Assembly: GCF_000276665.1 (NCBI RefSeq)
Contig: NW_004955475.1
Coordinates: 7,921,506-7,985,505 of the forward strand
From: Chinchilla lanigera
Lineage: Eukaryota; Chordata; Mammalia; Rodentia; Chinchillidae
Reading direction: 5' to 3'
Length of the DNA stretch: 64,000 nt
Shown piece by piece: positions 1-10,850 of this stretch. The notes under the pieces are model-generated. The model saw nothing but the letters and a program-made list of their open reading frames with translations. It ran no database searches and was not told the DNA's origin. Position 1 is the stretch's first letter. Each line of letters opens with the position of its first letter. The translations under genes were made by a program, and so were the position numbers.

Positions 1-148
1 TTGTTTTCCTGAGAAACTATTTTGTAGATAATAATATGTAAAACGATAACCATTGATAATTTCCTACCGTTTTGTCTGTAATTTGCTAAGTCTCCCCTAT
101 TATTATGTTATCCTTCTTTTATTCTTTAAAAAAAATAAAAAAAATAAA
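1..148 (+). mobile_element. L1 3'UTR tail (LINE), cut by window start
   Basis: The first ~148 bases closely match the last part of the L1 3'UTR at 28390-28580 (shared blocks such as ttgttttcctgagaaac and tttgtctgtaa), ending in an A-rich tail. The rest of the element lies outside the window. It is non-coding. The assignment rests on the internal comparison. Confidence 0.8.
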
Positions 149-244
149 AGGAAATACCAGAGTGTTTTAAAGATGATATCCAACACTTTAAGAAAACACA
201 TACTACTGCCATTATAGCTGGTACTGTAGTTTATTATAACCTGT

Positions 245-385
245 GACATTATTCATTCAAAAACATTTATTTAGGACTTACTTTGAACTAAGTATGATGT
301 TAGGTTCCAGATACTATATGGATCAAGACATATACCATTCCTGCCCTTCTGGAATGTATATTCCCGTCAGGGGAAAATAATACTT
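245..385 (-). repeat. L2 LINE fragment
   Basis: The order of phrases (attcattcaaaaacatttattta, then 'gatgttaggttccagatac', then 'cctgcccttctggaatgta') is that of the antisense 3' end of L2. It is old and diverged. Confidence 0.6.
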
Positions 386-389
386 TTTC

Positions 390-1015
390 TATTGTTATGA
401 AGTGCTAAATATATTCTCTCAAGCTTTTTTTTTTTCATTTAAAGGTCAAACCATTCTGTGGGGTACAAATTATTTTTCTCACACGCAAATAAAGAAAAGG
501 GGGCTCAGAAATGAGAAGACACTTCAGAGGGACCACACAGTGCCACAAAAAATCTCAATCTAAATATTGAAAATCAGAGATTAATTAATTCATGGAAAAT
601 TTCAGTGAAGAGCTTTGCAAAATGAGATTTATTATTTTTAATACTCAAAAGTGGCAAATTTTGAATAGTCTGCAGATTATAGTATTATATCAATTTTCAT
701 TCCTTAATTTTCATTTATTATTACACAATAAGTGCCATTATTTTCAGAAAACAATAAAACACTTATACATAAAAAGTATATCTGCAAATGACTCTCAAGC
801 ATTTCAGAAAAATTTTAAAAAATTATTTTAAAGCATAGGTAATCTTAACATTTGAAGAACCTAGATGAAGAACATTTTAAAAATTTGCAATTATTTAAAT
901 TGTTTATTAATTGCTAAAATATAAATTACTGAAAAAGCTCTAAATGTATTTACACTGTATTATTTTTAAAAACCAGAAAATGTATCATAATATGCCATAA
1001 TATTTAAAGTGTTTT
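390..1015. other. AT-rich unassigned stretch
   Basis: Strongly A+T-rich, with a short poly(T) near 426. I see no repeat family, exon or RNA gene. The short open frame inside is of chance quality. Confidence 0.5.
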
Positions 1016-1016
1016 T

Positions 1017-1545
1017 TATGGACTGAATAATTATGTTTCCCAAAAACTCACATGTTGAAGTTCTAAATCTCCAAAGTGATAATATTTGGTGATGGAGCCT
1101 TTGCAAACAAACTAGGTTTAGAGGAGGTCATTAAAGTACAGACAGGTAAAGAGATCAATGCCCTTATGAGAAGCAGAAGAAAGTTACGCATAGTGGAGCA
1201 TACCTGTAATCATAGTGCTCTGGCAGGATGAAGCAGGAAGACTGTGAGTTCAAATAAAAAAAAAAATAGAAAAAAAGGGCTGGGGATGTAACTCAGGGTG
1301 AAAGCGCTGGGTTCTATCCCCAGTACCAACACCCCACACAAAGTAAAAGAGACCACCGCTTGCTCTCTTAATATCCTCCATCCATTGTGAGGATACAGAA
1401 ATATGTAAAGCAGGAAGTAGATCCTAACCACACAATGAATCTACCATCACCTTGATCTTATACTTTGTAGACTACAAAACTTTGAAAAGATAAATATATA
1501 TATTAAGCCACTTGGTCTATGATATTTTGGTATAGCACCCCAAAC
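1017..1545 (+). repeat. MLT1/MaLR-like LTR, split by a SINE
   Basis: It starts with tggactgaataattatgtttcccaaaa, followed by 'catgttgaagttctaaatc', which is the start of the MLT1 class of ERVL-MaLR LTRs. The later 'ccaccttgatctta' and 'taagccacttggt' fit the LTR 3' half. A dimeric SINE interrupts it at about 1183-1340. The copy is old. Confidence 0.6.
1183..1340 (+). mobile_element. Dimeric SINE (B1-like + ID), B1-dID type
   Basis: The left arm carries 'acctgtaatcatagtgctctggcagg' (7SL-like). An A-rich linker follows, then an ID-like right arm 'ggctggggatgtaactcagg' ending 'ctatccccagtaccaac'. Confidence 0.75.
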
Positions 1546-1559
1546 TTACTGGCTTATAC

Positions 1560-2105
1560 AGTTGAAATAATTTGTTTTACTACTTTCAAGTATTTTTATA
1601 TAGTTACATTTCCTTGGGAAAAAATGCATTTGAAAACAAATATGTAAAAGATGCACGGTTAAATTTTAACAAAAACCTTTTTAAAAATTTTAAACTATGC
1701 TTAGGGTTGAAAACTTTAATAATACTATAATAATGTTTTAATAGTAAATAAACAAATGTCCCTTTAAAAGAAACCACAGAGACTAATATCAATAGGGACA
1801 CAAATGGTATGGTCTTGAAATCCACATGCTTGAAATCCATATTTTGAGGTATCCAAGAGGAAATACTAAGTGGAGTTCTCTGAGCACTGAGTAAAAGATA
1901 CAGTTCTCCGAACTCAGAAGCTGAGGAGAAAGGTGACCAGGAAAGCAATTCTCTATTACAGGAAGCTGGAGCAAAGAACAACAGTCAAGTGAGAAATGAA
2001 CTAACATGAAATGAAATCAACTACTGTGAAATAGGAGAGAAAACAAAGAGATCCGCATACATGAAAAGTACAGCATGTCTATCAGTACACAGAATGAAAC
2101 AATCT
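1560..2105. other. Unassigned intergenic stretch
   Basis: Moderately AT-rich. I recognise no repeat, RNA gene or exon. The open frames on the minus strand here have no recognisable domain. Confidence 0.4.
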
Positions 2106-2111
2106 AATTAG

Positions 2112-2205
2112 GAGTGGGAGCATAGCACAGCAGTAGAGTGGTTGTCTGGCACAGACAAGGCCCTGGGTTCAATCTCAGAAATGCCCCACACACACACCAA
2201 AAACA
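2112..2205 (+). mobile_element. ID-type SINE (old copy)
   Basis: tRNA-like order: 'agcatagcacagcagtagag', then 'ggcacagacaaggccctggg', then 'ttcaatctcag', with an A/C-rich tail. Diverged. Confidence 0.65.
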
Positions 2206-2738
2206 AAATCTAGGCAGTAAGGAGGAAATGAGCGCTTCTCCAGAAATGTAGCAAACAATTACTTCAAAAGAATACTAATAGTGCAAGGTGCCATGTAATC
2301 TCTAATTTTACATAATGGGAAACTGAGGCTGGGATGGGGTGAATGGCTTTATTGAAAGTCCACAGTGAATTACTGGGAAGACAAGAGCTTAATCTCAGGC
2401 CAAAATGCTTTCCACCAAACCAGCCACTTTCTCCAAAGTACTGCATACTGGGATTCTCCAAACCATTATACTGTATTCCAAAATGTGTTCATCATAAAAA
2501 GTCGGCAATATAAAAAACTCAGTTTATCTCCAGAAATCAAATTGTCTTCTAGGAGAACAATCCAGTTGGTTTAACTGCCTTATAACAATGTCTCGTGTGT
2601 GTGCACAACACAGAAGTAGGGTATAAGAAACAAAACCATTTTCATGGCCCCTTCATGTTGGTAAATATAACAGCTCCTATAATATCAGAGGAAGGGCGCT
2701 TACACCAAGCCTTTTTCCTTCACCTACGTCATGCTGTA

Positions 2739-3030
2739 TTAGGAGTCTTCCAGTTACCTCAGTTTTCAAACTGTTCCCGAATGCTTTTTGACAAATGCTC
2801 ATACAGGTTCTTCATAGACACTACACAGAGGGTGACAGAAAACAGAAATCTGAAAATGATTCTTACACATCCCCAATGTTCTTTTGTTAAGCCTCTGCAA
2901 CCTTAGGAGTCTTCAGTTTACCTCAGTTTCCAAACTGACCCTCAAAGCTTTCAGTTGCACATATAGGCCCCTATACTGTACTCATTATATACAGGAGTGT
3001 GAAAAACCGGAATCAGAACATGATTCTTAA
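2739..3030 (+). repeat. Diverged ~164-bp tandem duplication
   Basis: Unit 1 runs from about 2739 ('ttaggagtcttc...acctcag') to about 2867 ('atgattcttac'). Unit 2 starts at 2903 with the same words in the same order and ends about 3030. The offset is 163-164 bp throughout. The units differ by many substitutions and small indels, so the event is old. No family recognised. Confidence 0.75.
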
Positions 3031-3084
3031 AAGTGTTGCCATCAATAAATTCATTCAGTGAAAGGACACTAGCATGGCCTCCAG

Positions 3085-3240
3085 TGTCTTTTAGTACAAA
3101 TTGGCAGAAGGCCCAAGCACCTCTGAATATGCTCTCTGCTACTTACAGCTATGTAACCTTGGGTGCCCTTTCCTTCATCAGTAAAAGAGCTGCACTAAAG
3201 GATTTCAAAGAGGTCTCCCAGTTGTAACATTTTATGATCC
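3085..3240 (+). repeat. MIR SINE fragment
   Basis: 'cttacagctatgtaaccttggg', then 'ccttcatcagtaaaagag', then 'ggatttcaaagaggt' follow the MIR core and 3' order. Confidence 0.6.
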
Positions 3241-3514
3241 TGTGAACCCTAAGTTAATATTTCTGTCAATCAAAATTTAAACACCCTCATATTCATATGT
3301 ATATTTCCTTATAAGAAAATTAGGAGCTCTCCTCAGAGAAATCAGATGGTACTCATGGCCTAAGTTCAAAATCTCAGAGTCAGAGGCTATGAATTCTATT
3401 CCTAGCTCTGCTAAGAAGCTCTCTGGGTGAGCTTGGAAAAATTCAAAAGCAAAAGACCATTCTATTCTAGGTCAGGCTAATGTGTGGGAACACTTATTTT
3501 GCAATGATTTTTTT

Positions 3515-3722
3515 GTTGCTGTTTTTGTGGCACTGGGGATTGAACCTAAGGCCTTCACAATGAGCTACATACCCATTTCTTTTTTATTTTGTATTTTGAG
3601 ATAGGGTCTTGTTAAATCACTCAGTTGCCCAAGGTGGGCTCAAAGCTGTGATTCTCTTGTCTCCACCTCCCAGAGTATGAGATCACAGGTGCACACCACT
3701 GCACTTGGCTTACTGTAAGGAA
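3515..3722 (-). mobile_element. Dimeric SINE, B1-dID type
   Basis: Read on the minus strand: a B1-like arm ('cacctgtgatctcatactctggg'), then a linker and an ID arm. On the plus strand the ID arm appears as 'ggcactggggattgaaccta' and the B1 arm as 'gatagggtcttg'. Confidence 0.7.
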
Positions 3723-3814
3723 TTTTAGTAAGAAAAAAAAAACTTGTGGATTTTGAAGACAAAAGTTATCAATAACCAAATGACAGTTTAACAGAGCAAC
3801 CTGTAAGAAAACAC

Positions 3815-3975
3815 GTTAGCCTGGCAATTAGTAGACTCGCAGTCTAGTCCCAACGCCACCAACTACCACCTGTGTTGTGTGTCCTTAGTGAGAACAAGAG
3901 CCCAGAAGCAGAGAGGACACTGATATTTCCTGAATACCTACTGTGTGCCAAGCACATGAGTAATCTGAAAAAGAC
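3815..3975. repeat. MIR-like fragments
   Basis: 'gacactgatatttcctgaat' and 'ctactgtgtgccaagcac' are the antisense 5' portion of MIR. Adjacent 'ggcaattagtagactcgcag' may be a second piece. The boundaries are soft. Confidence 0.45.
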
Positions 3976-3979
3976 AGGG

Positions 3980-4395
3980 GAGGACTGGCTTCTTTAAGAT
4001 CAATTCCAGCTTAAATATCCAAATATAATTTCCATCAGCATTTGGGAATCGAGGTAGGGAAGCAGGTAGATTGAATTATGCAAAACTCATTATGCATATT
4101 GGTTTTTATAACAAATTTAAAAGAGAAAGAAAATTAGTGGAGGTAGAGGGCACAACTAGCAGAAAGAAAAGCATCTAATTAACACTGGAAGAGGGAACTG
4201 GTAAGTGTGAAAGTGGAGGGCGGAGAGAGGAGGAACAATAGCAGTTACACGAGCATGGCCAGAACAAGGAGCCCATTAGTGGAATGGTGGAACATGGAAC
4301 TGAGAAGAAACAATAAATGGAGCACTTTAGTTATAAAATAATCTCAGTGATATAAAATATGCAATATGCTTGGGAAAAAAGACTGGAACAAAACC
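3980..4395. other. Unassigned stretch
   Basis: Purine-rich 4130-4250 (gaga/ggaag runs). No repeat family or exon recognised. Confidence 0.4.
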
Positions 4396-4398
4396 ACA

Positions 4399-5403
4399 GT
4401 GATACCTTGGTTGTCGAACAGAATTCATTCCAAATTTGTATTTGAACAATGAAAAGTTTGAGAACTGAACATATTTTTCCCATACAAAGTAATGGAAAAC
4501 CAAATAACAGGGTTCTGAGGCCCAAAAATTACACTTATAAACTCTTTTCTCCAGAACTTTAACAAATTTTGCAATGATTTTTTTTTTCTTCACTCTATCA
4601 CAGTTTGCACAGTTTTCTTCTTAGCTTTACTGTTGGTATCATGGACTTTCCTTGGAGTCATGGTGTTATGGTTTGTGTCTAGATGTCGCCCCAAAGCCTC
4701 GGGCACTTTTAGATGGGATGTTTTTGGAGGTAGCTGAATCTAGAGTTTGTGACTGACTTATGGTTCAATGCTAGGATTGAGGGTGCTGGGACTAAGCCTG
4801 GGTGATTGCTGGGTCAGTCCACTGATTAGACTGAAACTGCCCTAATCCCAGCAGACTGGATAAAATATAAGGGACAGAAAGAGGCTTATCTGCTTTCCTT
4901 TGTTGCTTCTGCTATCTTGTGGGTACCAAGAAGTGCTCTCCTCTGTGACGCCCCTCTGCCAAGCCACCCTGCCTTGGAGCCAGCCAATTAAGGACTAAAA
5001 CATCTACAAACTATGAGTTAAAAAAACCTTTCCTCCTTTAACCTTAGCTGTTGGGTATTTTGTCTCAGCAAGGAGAGAAAAGTAACTAAGATACATGGTT
5101 ATGATATTTTACAACTAAAGCACAAAAAAAGCACAATGATGAATGTTTTATTGCACTAACACAAGCACTATCTGCTGTCCTGGCAAGAGCAGCGCTTAGA
5201 CTGAAGTGTTCCCCCTTTGTGTCTATGGCAAGATGTGACACGCGACTCATTCTCGGCCCATACAGGATTGTTTTTCAATTTGGATTTTCACATCAACTAT
5301 TGAGCAAAGTTACAAATACTGAGCAGATTTTTTTTTTCAAACTTTGCTATTCAAGCACTGGAAATTTCGAGCTTGGAGCCGTCTGACAACCAAGGTATCA
5401 CTG
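4399..5403 (+). mobile_element. Tigger-like (pogo/TcMar) DNA transposon, non-autonomous
   Basis: The ends are inverted repeats. 'cagtgataccttggttgtc' at 4399 is exactly mirrored by 'gacaaccaaggtatcactg' ending about 5402. The right flank is TA and the left flank is CA (probably a decayed TA target). Subterminal 'ttcccatacaaagtaatgg' is typical of Tigger elements. Without the LTR inserted at 4664-5093 the element is about 570 bp, too short for a transposase, so it was moved in trans. Confidence 0.85.
4664..5093 (+). mobile_element. Solo ERVL-MaLR LTR (ORR1/MST-like) inside the Tigger
   Basis: It starts tgttatggtttgtgtctagatg and ends 'caaggagagaaaagtaactaag'. A 5-bp repeat CATGG lies at 4659-4663 and 5094-5098. 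It aligns along its length with the LTRs at 10850-11274 and 12735-13117 (same order: 'catctagatgtc', 'gggtgctgggac', 'ccaccctgccttggagcc', 'ggtattttgtctcag'). It is a solo LTR with no internal region. Confidence 0.85.
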
Positions 5404-5725
5404 TATATAAAGTGCTTTTGAGTAGGACTGTGTGTGGTCATTACTTTCTTATTTCTACACTTGTGTGGTTTCCAATCTTTCTTAGAAAGCATATGGTGAG
5501 ATTACTATTATGGGGGAAAAGAATAAACCTCATGCAAAATGTTTACTCAGTACCTATTTTGTATCAGGCTACAAAGACAAACAAGAAAGCAACTGTTTGG
5601 GCACAGAAAGACTTCAGAAAAAAATGGGAGATATTCGGATACGATTATCAAGTAAGAGGCAATGTTCATCCAGTTGAACACTGAAAAAGAAAGAAGAAAA
5701 TCCAGGCAAAGAAAATAGCAGTTAA

Positions 5726-5812
5726 GGGGCTGGGGATTTAGCTCAGCGGCACAGCACCTGCCTGGAAAGCGCAAGGTCGTGAGTTCGATTACCGTACCGG
5801 AAAAAAAAAAAA
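5726..5812 (+). mobile_element. ID SINE, young subfamily
   Basis: tRNA-like body 'ggggctggggatttagctca', then 'gcaaggtcgtgagttcgatt', then poly(A). A 17-bp target duplication (aaagaaaatagcagtta) lies at 5708-5724 and 5813-5829. Confidence 0.92.
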
Positions 5813-5829
5813 AAAGAAAATAGCAGTTA

Positions 5830-6405
5830 GACAAGGAGCCTGGGGAAAAATTAGAAATATTTTCAGCACTTCCAGGAGTTGGTAAGTGGGAGCTATAGAA
5901 AGGAGAAGAAAGAGATAAAACTGGACAAGTATTATGAAGAAATGACAAGCTGGAAAGAGCTTTGAATGCCACACAAAGAAATGAATGTTTCAACCTATGG
6001 AAACTTTCATGAACCAAGAACAACCAAATCATATTTTCATGGTAGTAAAAGGCTTTCACATGCCGAGTGTTAACAGGGTATAGGATGAATGAACTCTGCC
6101 ATATTCAAAAAGTATTTTAGTGTTCCCTCAACTGGCTTCTACCCCATAAAGATGTCAGCAAAGAGGTAAAAAAGGAATCATAGAAATCAACAAAATTGTT
6201 TCCTCTCACCTTGCCACTGAGCAGAAGATCAGGGGTGCTCTTAAAATCACAAAATTTCAATATATCTAGAAACGGTACTTGATGTGTCAGAAAATAAAAA
6301 CTGGCCTCAATTTAAAATTGTATTAACTCTTGTTATTCTCCTATTATTTTGTTATGAAATTTTGTTTGACTTTTTTCCATAAAACAAAAAAAATCCTAAA
6401 ATATT
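5830..6405. other. Mostly unique; possible old L1 3' tail at 6300-6400
   Basis: 5830-6290 shows no repeat or exon. 6315-6360 ('ttgttattctcctattat', then 'tgttatgaaattttg') matches the L1-like tail block at 48085-48120, so a short old L1 3' end is likely. Confidence 0.5.
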
Positions 6406-6640
6406 CCATTCTTATTGTTACCATATAAGAACATATATACATTGCAATTAGTGGAGCATATTATTTCAAATTTGGTTCACTAAACACGGTCTGGCTAGTC
6501 GAGAATGTGCCTCTCCCTCCCGTTAGGTCACGTGCCATCTGTAGATTGGCACAGGGGTCACGTCAGCTCTCCATTCTCTGGATCTAGCACAGAAATTCAT
6601 GGCAGTCACCAAAGAAATGTTTGTTAACGCCAACTGACTG

Positions 6641-6730
6641 CGGCCAGGGACACAGCTCAGTAGTAGAGCACTTGCCTAGCATGTGCAAGGCCCTGAGTTC
6701 AATCCTCAGCACCATGGGGAGAAAAAAAGA
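6641..6730 (+). mobile_element. ID SINE, older subfamily
   Basis: 'cagggacacagctcagtagt', then 'gcctagcatgtgcaaggccc', then 'tgagttcaatcctcagcacc', with an A-rich tail. 'aaagaaatgtt' flanks both sides (about 6611 and 6727). Confidence 0.85.
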
Positions 6731-6749
6731 AATGTTAAAAAATAAATTA

Positions 6750-6945
6750 AGCCAGAGTGGTGTCATACACCTGTAATCCCAGCACCCTGGTAGGCTGAGG
6801 CAGAAAGATCACAAGTTCCAGCCCAGCCTGGCAATTTAGTGACTTAGCAAGACTCTGTCTCAAAAAGAAAATAAAATGTAAAACGGCTGAGGGTATAGCT
6901 CAGTGTGAAGGGCCTGGGTTCAGTCTACATTACCATAAGTAAATA
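6750..6945 (+). mobile_element. Dimeric SINE, B1-dID type
   Basis: B1-like arm 'acacctgtaatcccagcacc' with 'ggctgaggcagaaagatcac', a linker 'caaaaagaaaataaaatg', then an ID-like arm 'ggctgagggtatagctcag'. Confidence 0.85.
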
Positions 6946-7351
6946 TCCAGAAGACAAAACCCTCTTAAGAAGCTTAAACTTGGGAAATTTTCAAACCTAT
7001 ATTAATTTCATTCCTACAAAAAACTTTCTGTGTTAATAAGATTTAGTAGCTAGTCTCTGAAGTTTTTATTGTATATTAATTAATTAATAAGTTGGGGATA
7101 AAGCTCCACAGTTCAATCTTCAGCACCACTTCACCCCAAAAATGGAAACAATTATAGACCTTTCCCAAAACACATCACTATTTGATAGAAATTATCAGCC
7201 TGAAAATGCTTTAGTCCAAAAGCTCACCAATTTACTATATGCATATCTCTTGTCAGCTATAACCTCTATACAAAGAAATAATATCACCAAGACGACAAGG
7301 ACAAAGTATATATTGGCAAAAATAAGAAAAGGCCTAGACGTTCACCCTGCC

Positions 7352-7445
7352 CCAGCTATGTTTGTTTGTTTGTTTTTTGTCTTTTTTTTAGAAAGGGTCT
7401 CACTATGCTAGGATTACAGGCCTGCACCACCACCCCAGGCTGGCC
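7352..7445 (-). repeat. B1-like SINE fragment
   Basis: 'agaaagggtctcactatgc' then 'ggattacaggcctgcaccac' is the antisense of a B1/7SL arm with its middle missing. Confidence 0.6.
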
Positions 7446-7569
7446 CCAACTATGGAAAAATATTCACTTCTTCAAATAAATATCAGGCCTAGAGCAGAAA
7501 GCAACTTAAGTTTCATTGGATGACTTTGGTGAAGCTAAAACACAAAAGGCTTTTTCATAAGATCCTTCC

Positions 7570-7745
7570 AGGCCAGGTGTGGTGACACAAGCCTATAATC
7601 CCAGTACCCAGGGGGCTGAGGCAGGAGAAGCACTGTGAGTTTGAGGTCAGCCCAGGCTACATGGTAAGTTCAAGGGCAGCCTGAACTACATATCAAGACC
7701 CTATCTCAAAAAACAACAAAAATAAAGTCCCTCCACTCAGAACTA
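7570..7745 (+). mobile_element. B1-like (7SL-derived) SINE
   Basis: 'ccaggtgtggtgacacaagc' through 'gaggcaggagaagcactg', with two successive 'caggctacat'/'gcctgaactacat' blocks and 'gaccctatctcaaaaaac'. The doubled middle block recurs in other B1-like copies here and looks like a family feature. Confidence 0.85.
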
Positions 7746-7784
7746 GACACGGTTTTAAAACAAACTCAGACAGGGCCTGTGGTA

Positions 7785-7850
7785 GAGCTCTGTGGTGACT
7801 GCTTCCTAGTACTCCTGAGTGAGATGCTGGGTTCAATCTCTAACACAGCA
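7785..7850 (+). repeat. ID-like SINE remnant
   Basis: 'cctgtggtagagctctgtgg' then 'gctgggttcaatctctaaca': a diverged tRNA-like unit. Confidence 0.45.
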
Positions 7851-7995
7851 AAGAATGTAAAGTATATTTAAATTAAGTATGTTTTAGGAACTTCTACTTA
7901 TAGAAAATTATAGGAGCTATGGTAGTTATAGAAAAGAACAGCAACAAAGCGTAGAAGAAACTTCTCAATACTTTGTGATTAAGAAGAGAGAGGAG

Positions 7996-8160
7996 CCAGG
8001 CGAGGTGGTGCATGCCTGTAATCCCAGCACTCTGGAGGCTGAGGCAGGAGGATTGTTGTGAATTCAAAACCAGCCTGGGCTACAAAGTAAGTTCCAGGCC
8101 AGGCTGAACTGCATAGCGAGACCCTGTCTCAAAAAACAAAAAAAAAAAAAAGAAAGAAAA
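7996..8160 (+). mobile_element. B1-like SINE
   Basis: Complete copy: 'gccaggcgaggtggtgcatg', two 'agcctgggctacaaag'/'aggctgaactgcatag' blocks, and 'gagaccctgtctcaaaaaac' with poly(A). Confidence 0.9.
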
Positions 8161-8860
8161 CAAGAGAAAGCGCTGTCCATAAAGGGAATGGAAGGTTTCC
8201 ATACTAAAAAGATATACAAAAAAATCTAAATGACAGGGAGAGTACGTGTAAGCTTTTTAAAAATATCCTTATAGGATATACGCACTTCCTCTACCATAAA
8301 ATTCCCTCATTTAAAGTATAAAAGTGAAATTTGCTTGTTTTCTACTTAAATTACATATTCCTTTTTAGAATATTAAAGATATAAAATTTTTTAAAAAATG
8401 CTTTGTAATTCCTTATCATACTAAATTATTTGCAAGATTGCATCCTACTCTAATAATTCTCATTGTTTAACTTCCCCATTACAACATCCGTAATTGTTCT
8501 ATTATACACTCAACACAGCTCCACTGTAACTAACAGTGGCCCCAGCATTCAAGTTCCCTGACATACCACCCTTTGCCCAGGATTCTAAATTTCAAAGAAA
8601 AGCTGAAATAAATGTCTCAGATGTCAAATGCTAAACAATGTTTCTCTAGGCTTGTAGAACACAGGATAGCTGGTGACCTTTGAGCAACATTGTAATGTAT
8701 AATCCTTATTCTGTAATTCTCTGCATCAACTAACACAACAGATGTAAACTTCTGTGATGTTTAACTTCAGAAATGTAATGTTTGTCTAAAAAACTACAGG
8801 AACTAGCCACCAAGAAGTCCAGTTCCATTGTGACTGTTGGGATGCACAGGGACACAATCG

Positions 8861-8884
8861 CACACACACACACATACACACACA
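8861..8884 (+). repeat. (CA)n microsatellite
   Basis: About 12 CA units with one TA interruption. Confidence 0.9.
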
Positions 8885-9360
8885 AAGTGCCAATGCACTC
8901 ATGTGCCCTGAATGCTGATGACCCAGCATGTAGTCTTCCTGCTCATCATCCCAAGCACTGCCTTCCCCTCCCTATAAAAGTCTATTATCACATACCTGAG
9001 ATATCTAACATGGTCTCACCAACTCTTGTCTCCTGAGTATTATTAGCTTTTGAGCAGCAAACAGACACACTTGAGTCCAGAAACAATACCACAAGGCATA
9101 TAATAAGCCCTTTTTATTCCTAAAATATAGTCTTACAAAAAGTTTATATTAAAGTAAGCATGAAATCAGATCTTTCAATATTACTGAGAGTAAAGGGGAA
9201 GGGAGGCGAGATATTAGGGATTTATTGCTAATTATTACAGGCCTTCTTTTGGGGATAATGAAATGTTTTTAAATTAATTTGGTGCTGATTTTACAACTCT
9301 GTAAATGTACTTAAAACCTTTCAAGAGTACAACCTAAATGGGTAGATTGTTTGGCATGAT

Positions 9361-9392
<32 letters not shown>

Positions 9393-9394
9393 AC
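9361..9394 (+). repeat. (AC)n microsatellite
   Basis: About 17 AC units with one AT interruption. Confidence 0.95.
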
Positions 9395-9623
9395 AAAAAT
9401 TTGTTCTCACAGCTACTTACAGGTTTTCTCCTGCATTTCTCCAACTCTCAGCAAAGTAGGTTTTATCTGGTTTTCTTTTGCTAATTTGCTCATTGATTTG
9501 TTTTTAAGATGAATATCTCAGAAGGCCAAAAGAAGCGAGAAAAAAAAAGATTTGGTTATTCCAAAAACAGACACAATTCAGGGACCTAAGCAATAAGCAG
9601 CAAGCATTAATTAGATTAAAAAC

Positions 9624-9726
9624 GGGGGCTGGGGATTTAGCTCAGCGGCAAAAGCGCCTGCCTGGCAAGCGCAATGTCGTGAGTTCGGTTCCCGGTACCA
9701 GACCAAAACCAAAAAAAAAAAAAAAA
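9624..9726 (+). mobile_element. ID SINE, young subfamily
   Basis: Body 'ggggctggggatttagctca', then 'gtcgtgagttcggttcccgg', then a 'ccaaaaccaaaa' tail. Perfect 13-bp duplication ttagattaaaaac at 9611-9623 and 9727-9739. Confidence 0.95.
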
Positions 9727-9749
9727 TTAGATTAAAAACAACAGTTTAA

Positions 9750-9895
9750 GGCTGGGGATGCAATTCAGTAGAGTACACATCTACCATGCACAAAACCTCG
9801 ACTTCAGTCCTCAGCAATGCAAGAAGAGAAGGGAAGGGAAGAGAAGAAGAGAAAGAGAAGGCAGAGGAGGTAAGATGACAAATAATAATAATAAT
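9750..9895 (+). mobile_element. Older ID SINE with purine-rich and AAT tail
   Basis: 'ggctggggatgcaattcagt', then 'aaacctcgacttcagtcctc', followed by a gaagagaag purine tract and an (AAT) run at about 9880-9895. The tail has decayed to simple repeats. Confidence 0.7.
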
Positions 9896-10229
9896 TTGCT
9901 ATTAAATCATTGCACACAGGGATTAACTACCATGGGAAAACATGTGTTCCTTTCCCTAGATATCTTTAAAAAGAAGTTTATAATAATGAGGAATAAAAAT
10001 TTTGAACTTCACCTGATTAGGCAAAACATTGAACCAATTAAGCTCCTAAAAGGTACATTTAATTCTTTCCAAATTATACAAAAAGGCCAAAACCTGGTAA
10101 GGAATCAAATAGACATGGTAATTCCCAAGTCACTACTATCTATAATAGTAAGCTCTGTGATTACCACCCTTGCAGGATCCTCCCTTTATCAAGTTATCTA
10201 CTTTTGTGGTAGATACTTTTATATGAGTA

Positions 10230-10432
10230 TTCTTTTTTTCTCAGTACTGGTGATGGAAGTCAGAGCCTCTGCACTGAACTACTACACCCCCAGACCTCTT
10301 CAGATTTTTAAATTTGAGAAAGGGTATTGCTAAGTAACTAAATTGCCCAGGCTAACAGTAAATTTCAGGCGTCCTACCACAACCCCCGCAGGTGCTGCAA
10401 TTGCAGGTATGGTCCACCATTCCTACTGGATT
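10230..10432 (-). mobile_element. Dimeric SINE, B1-dID type, old
   Basis: On the plus strand it reads tctcagtactggtgatggaa (antisense ID arm), then 'gagaaagggtattgctaagt' and 'ttgcaggtatggtccaccat' (antisense B1 arm). Diverged. Confidence 0.6.
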
Positions 10433-10734
10433 TCTTGATTCTTTATAACAACTGCAAACCTCTGGGCTTCTTACACCCAGAGATGCTGATGTTTTTATGA
10501 AGCAGGGCAGATACAACAGAAAATAAATAGCTTCCTATTTTTGTAAGAAAGCACAGTAGATCATAGAAGGAAAATATGAGAGACTACTGGAAAAGAAATT
10601 GCCCTGGAGCATGAGCTTCCTGGAACAATTTACAGACAGGCCCAAGAAATGGCGCATCCACACTATCCTACATGAAATAGTAATGCCTCTTCACTGGCTA
10701 AGAATAATCAAGACTAAGGTAAGAATGAAACTAC

Positions 10735-10850
10735 CCAACTTCAAATCTGCTCTCTGAATTTAAATAGCAATGTGGTTTAACTAAGTTACTTGTCCTCTAT
10801 TCCTCAGCATCTTCCTCTATAAAATGAACATTCTAACACCATTAACTTTC
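10735..10850 (+). repeat. MIR SINE, left piece
   Basis: 'aactaagttacttgtcctct' then 'cagcatcttcctctataaaa' is the MIR core. The element resumes at 13241 on the far side of the MaLR insertion. Confidence 0.7.

Larger units (their letters stand above)
8165..9610. other. Mostly unique sequence with two CA repeats
   Basis: No exon or interspersed repeat recognised over about 1.4 kb, apart from (CA)n at 8861-8884 and (AC)n at 9361-9394. A poly(A) near 9540 follows a gaagcgag stretch. Confidence 0.5.

Noticed and set aside
5547..6059. 170-residue minus-strand open frame
   Set aside because: It crosses an ID SINE and its poly(A) tail and has no recognisable protein features.
9758..10333. 191-residue plus-strand open frame
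   Set aside because: It starts in an ID SINE, passes a purine tract and ends in an antisense dimeric SINE. No domain.
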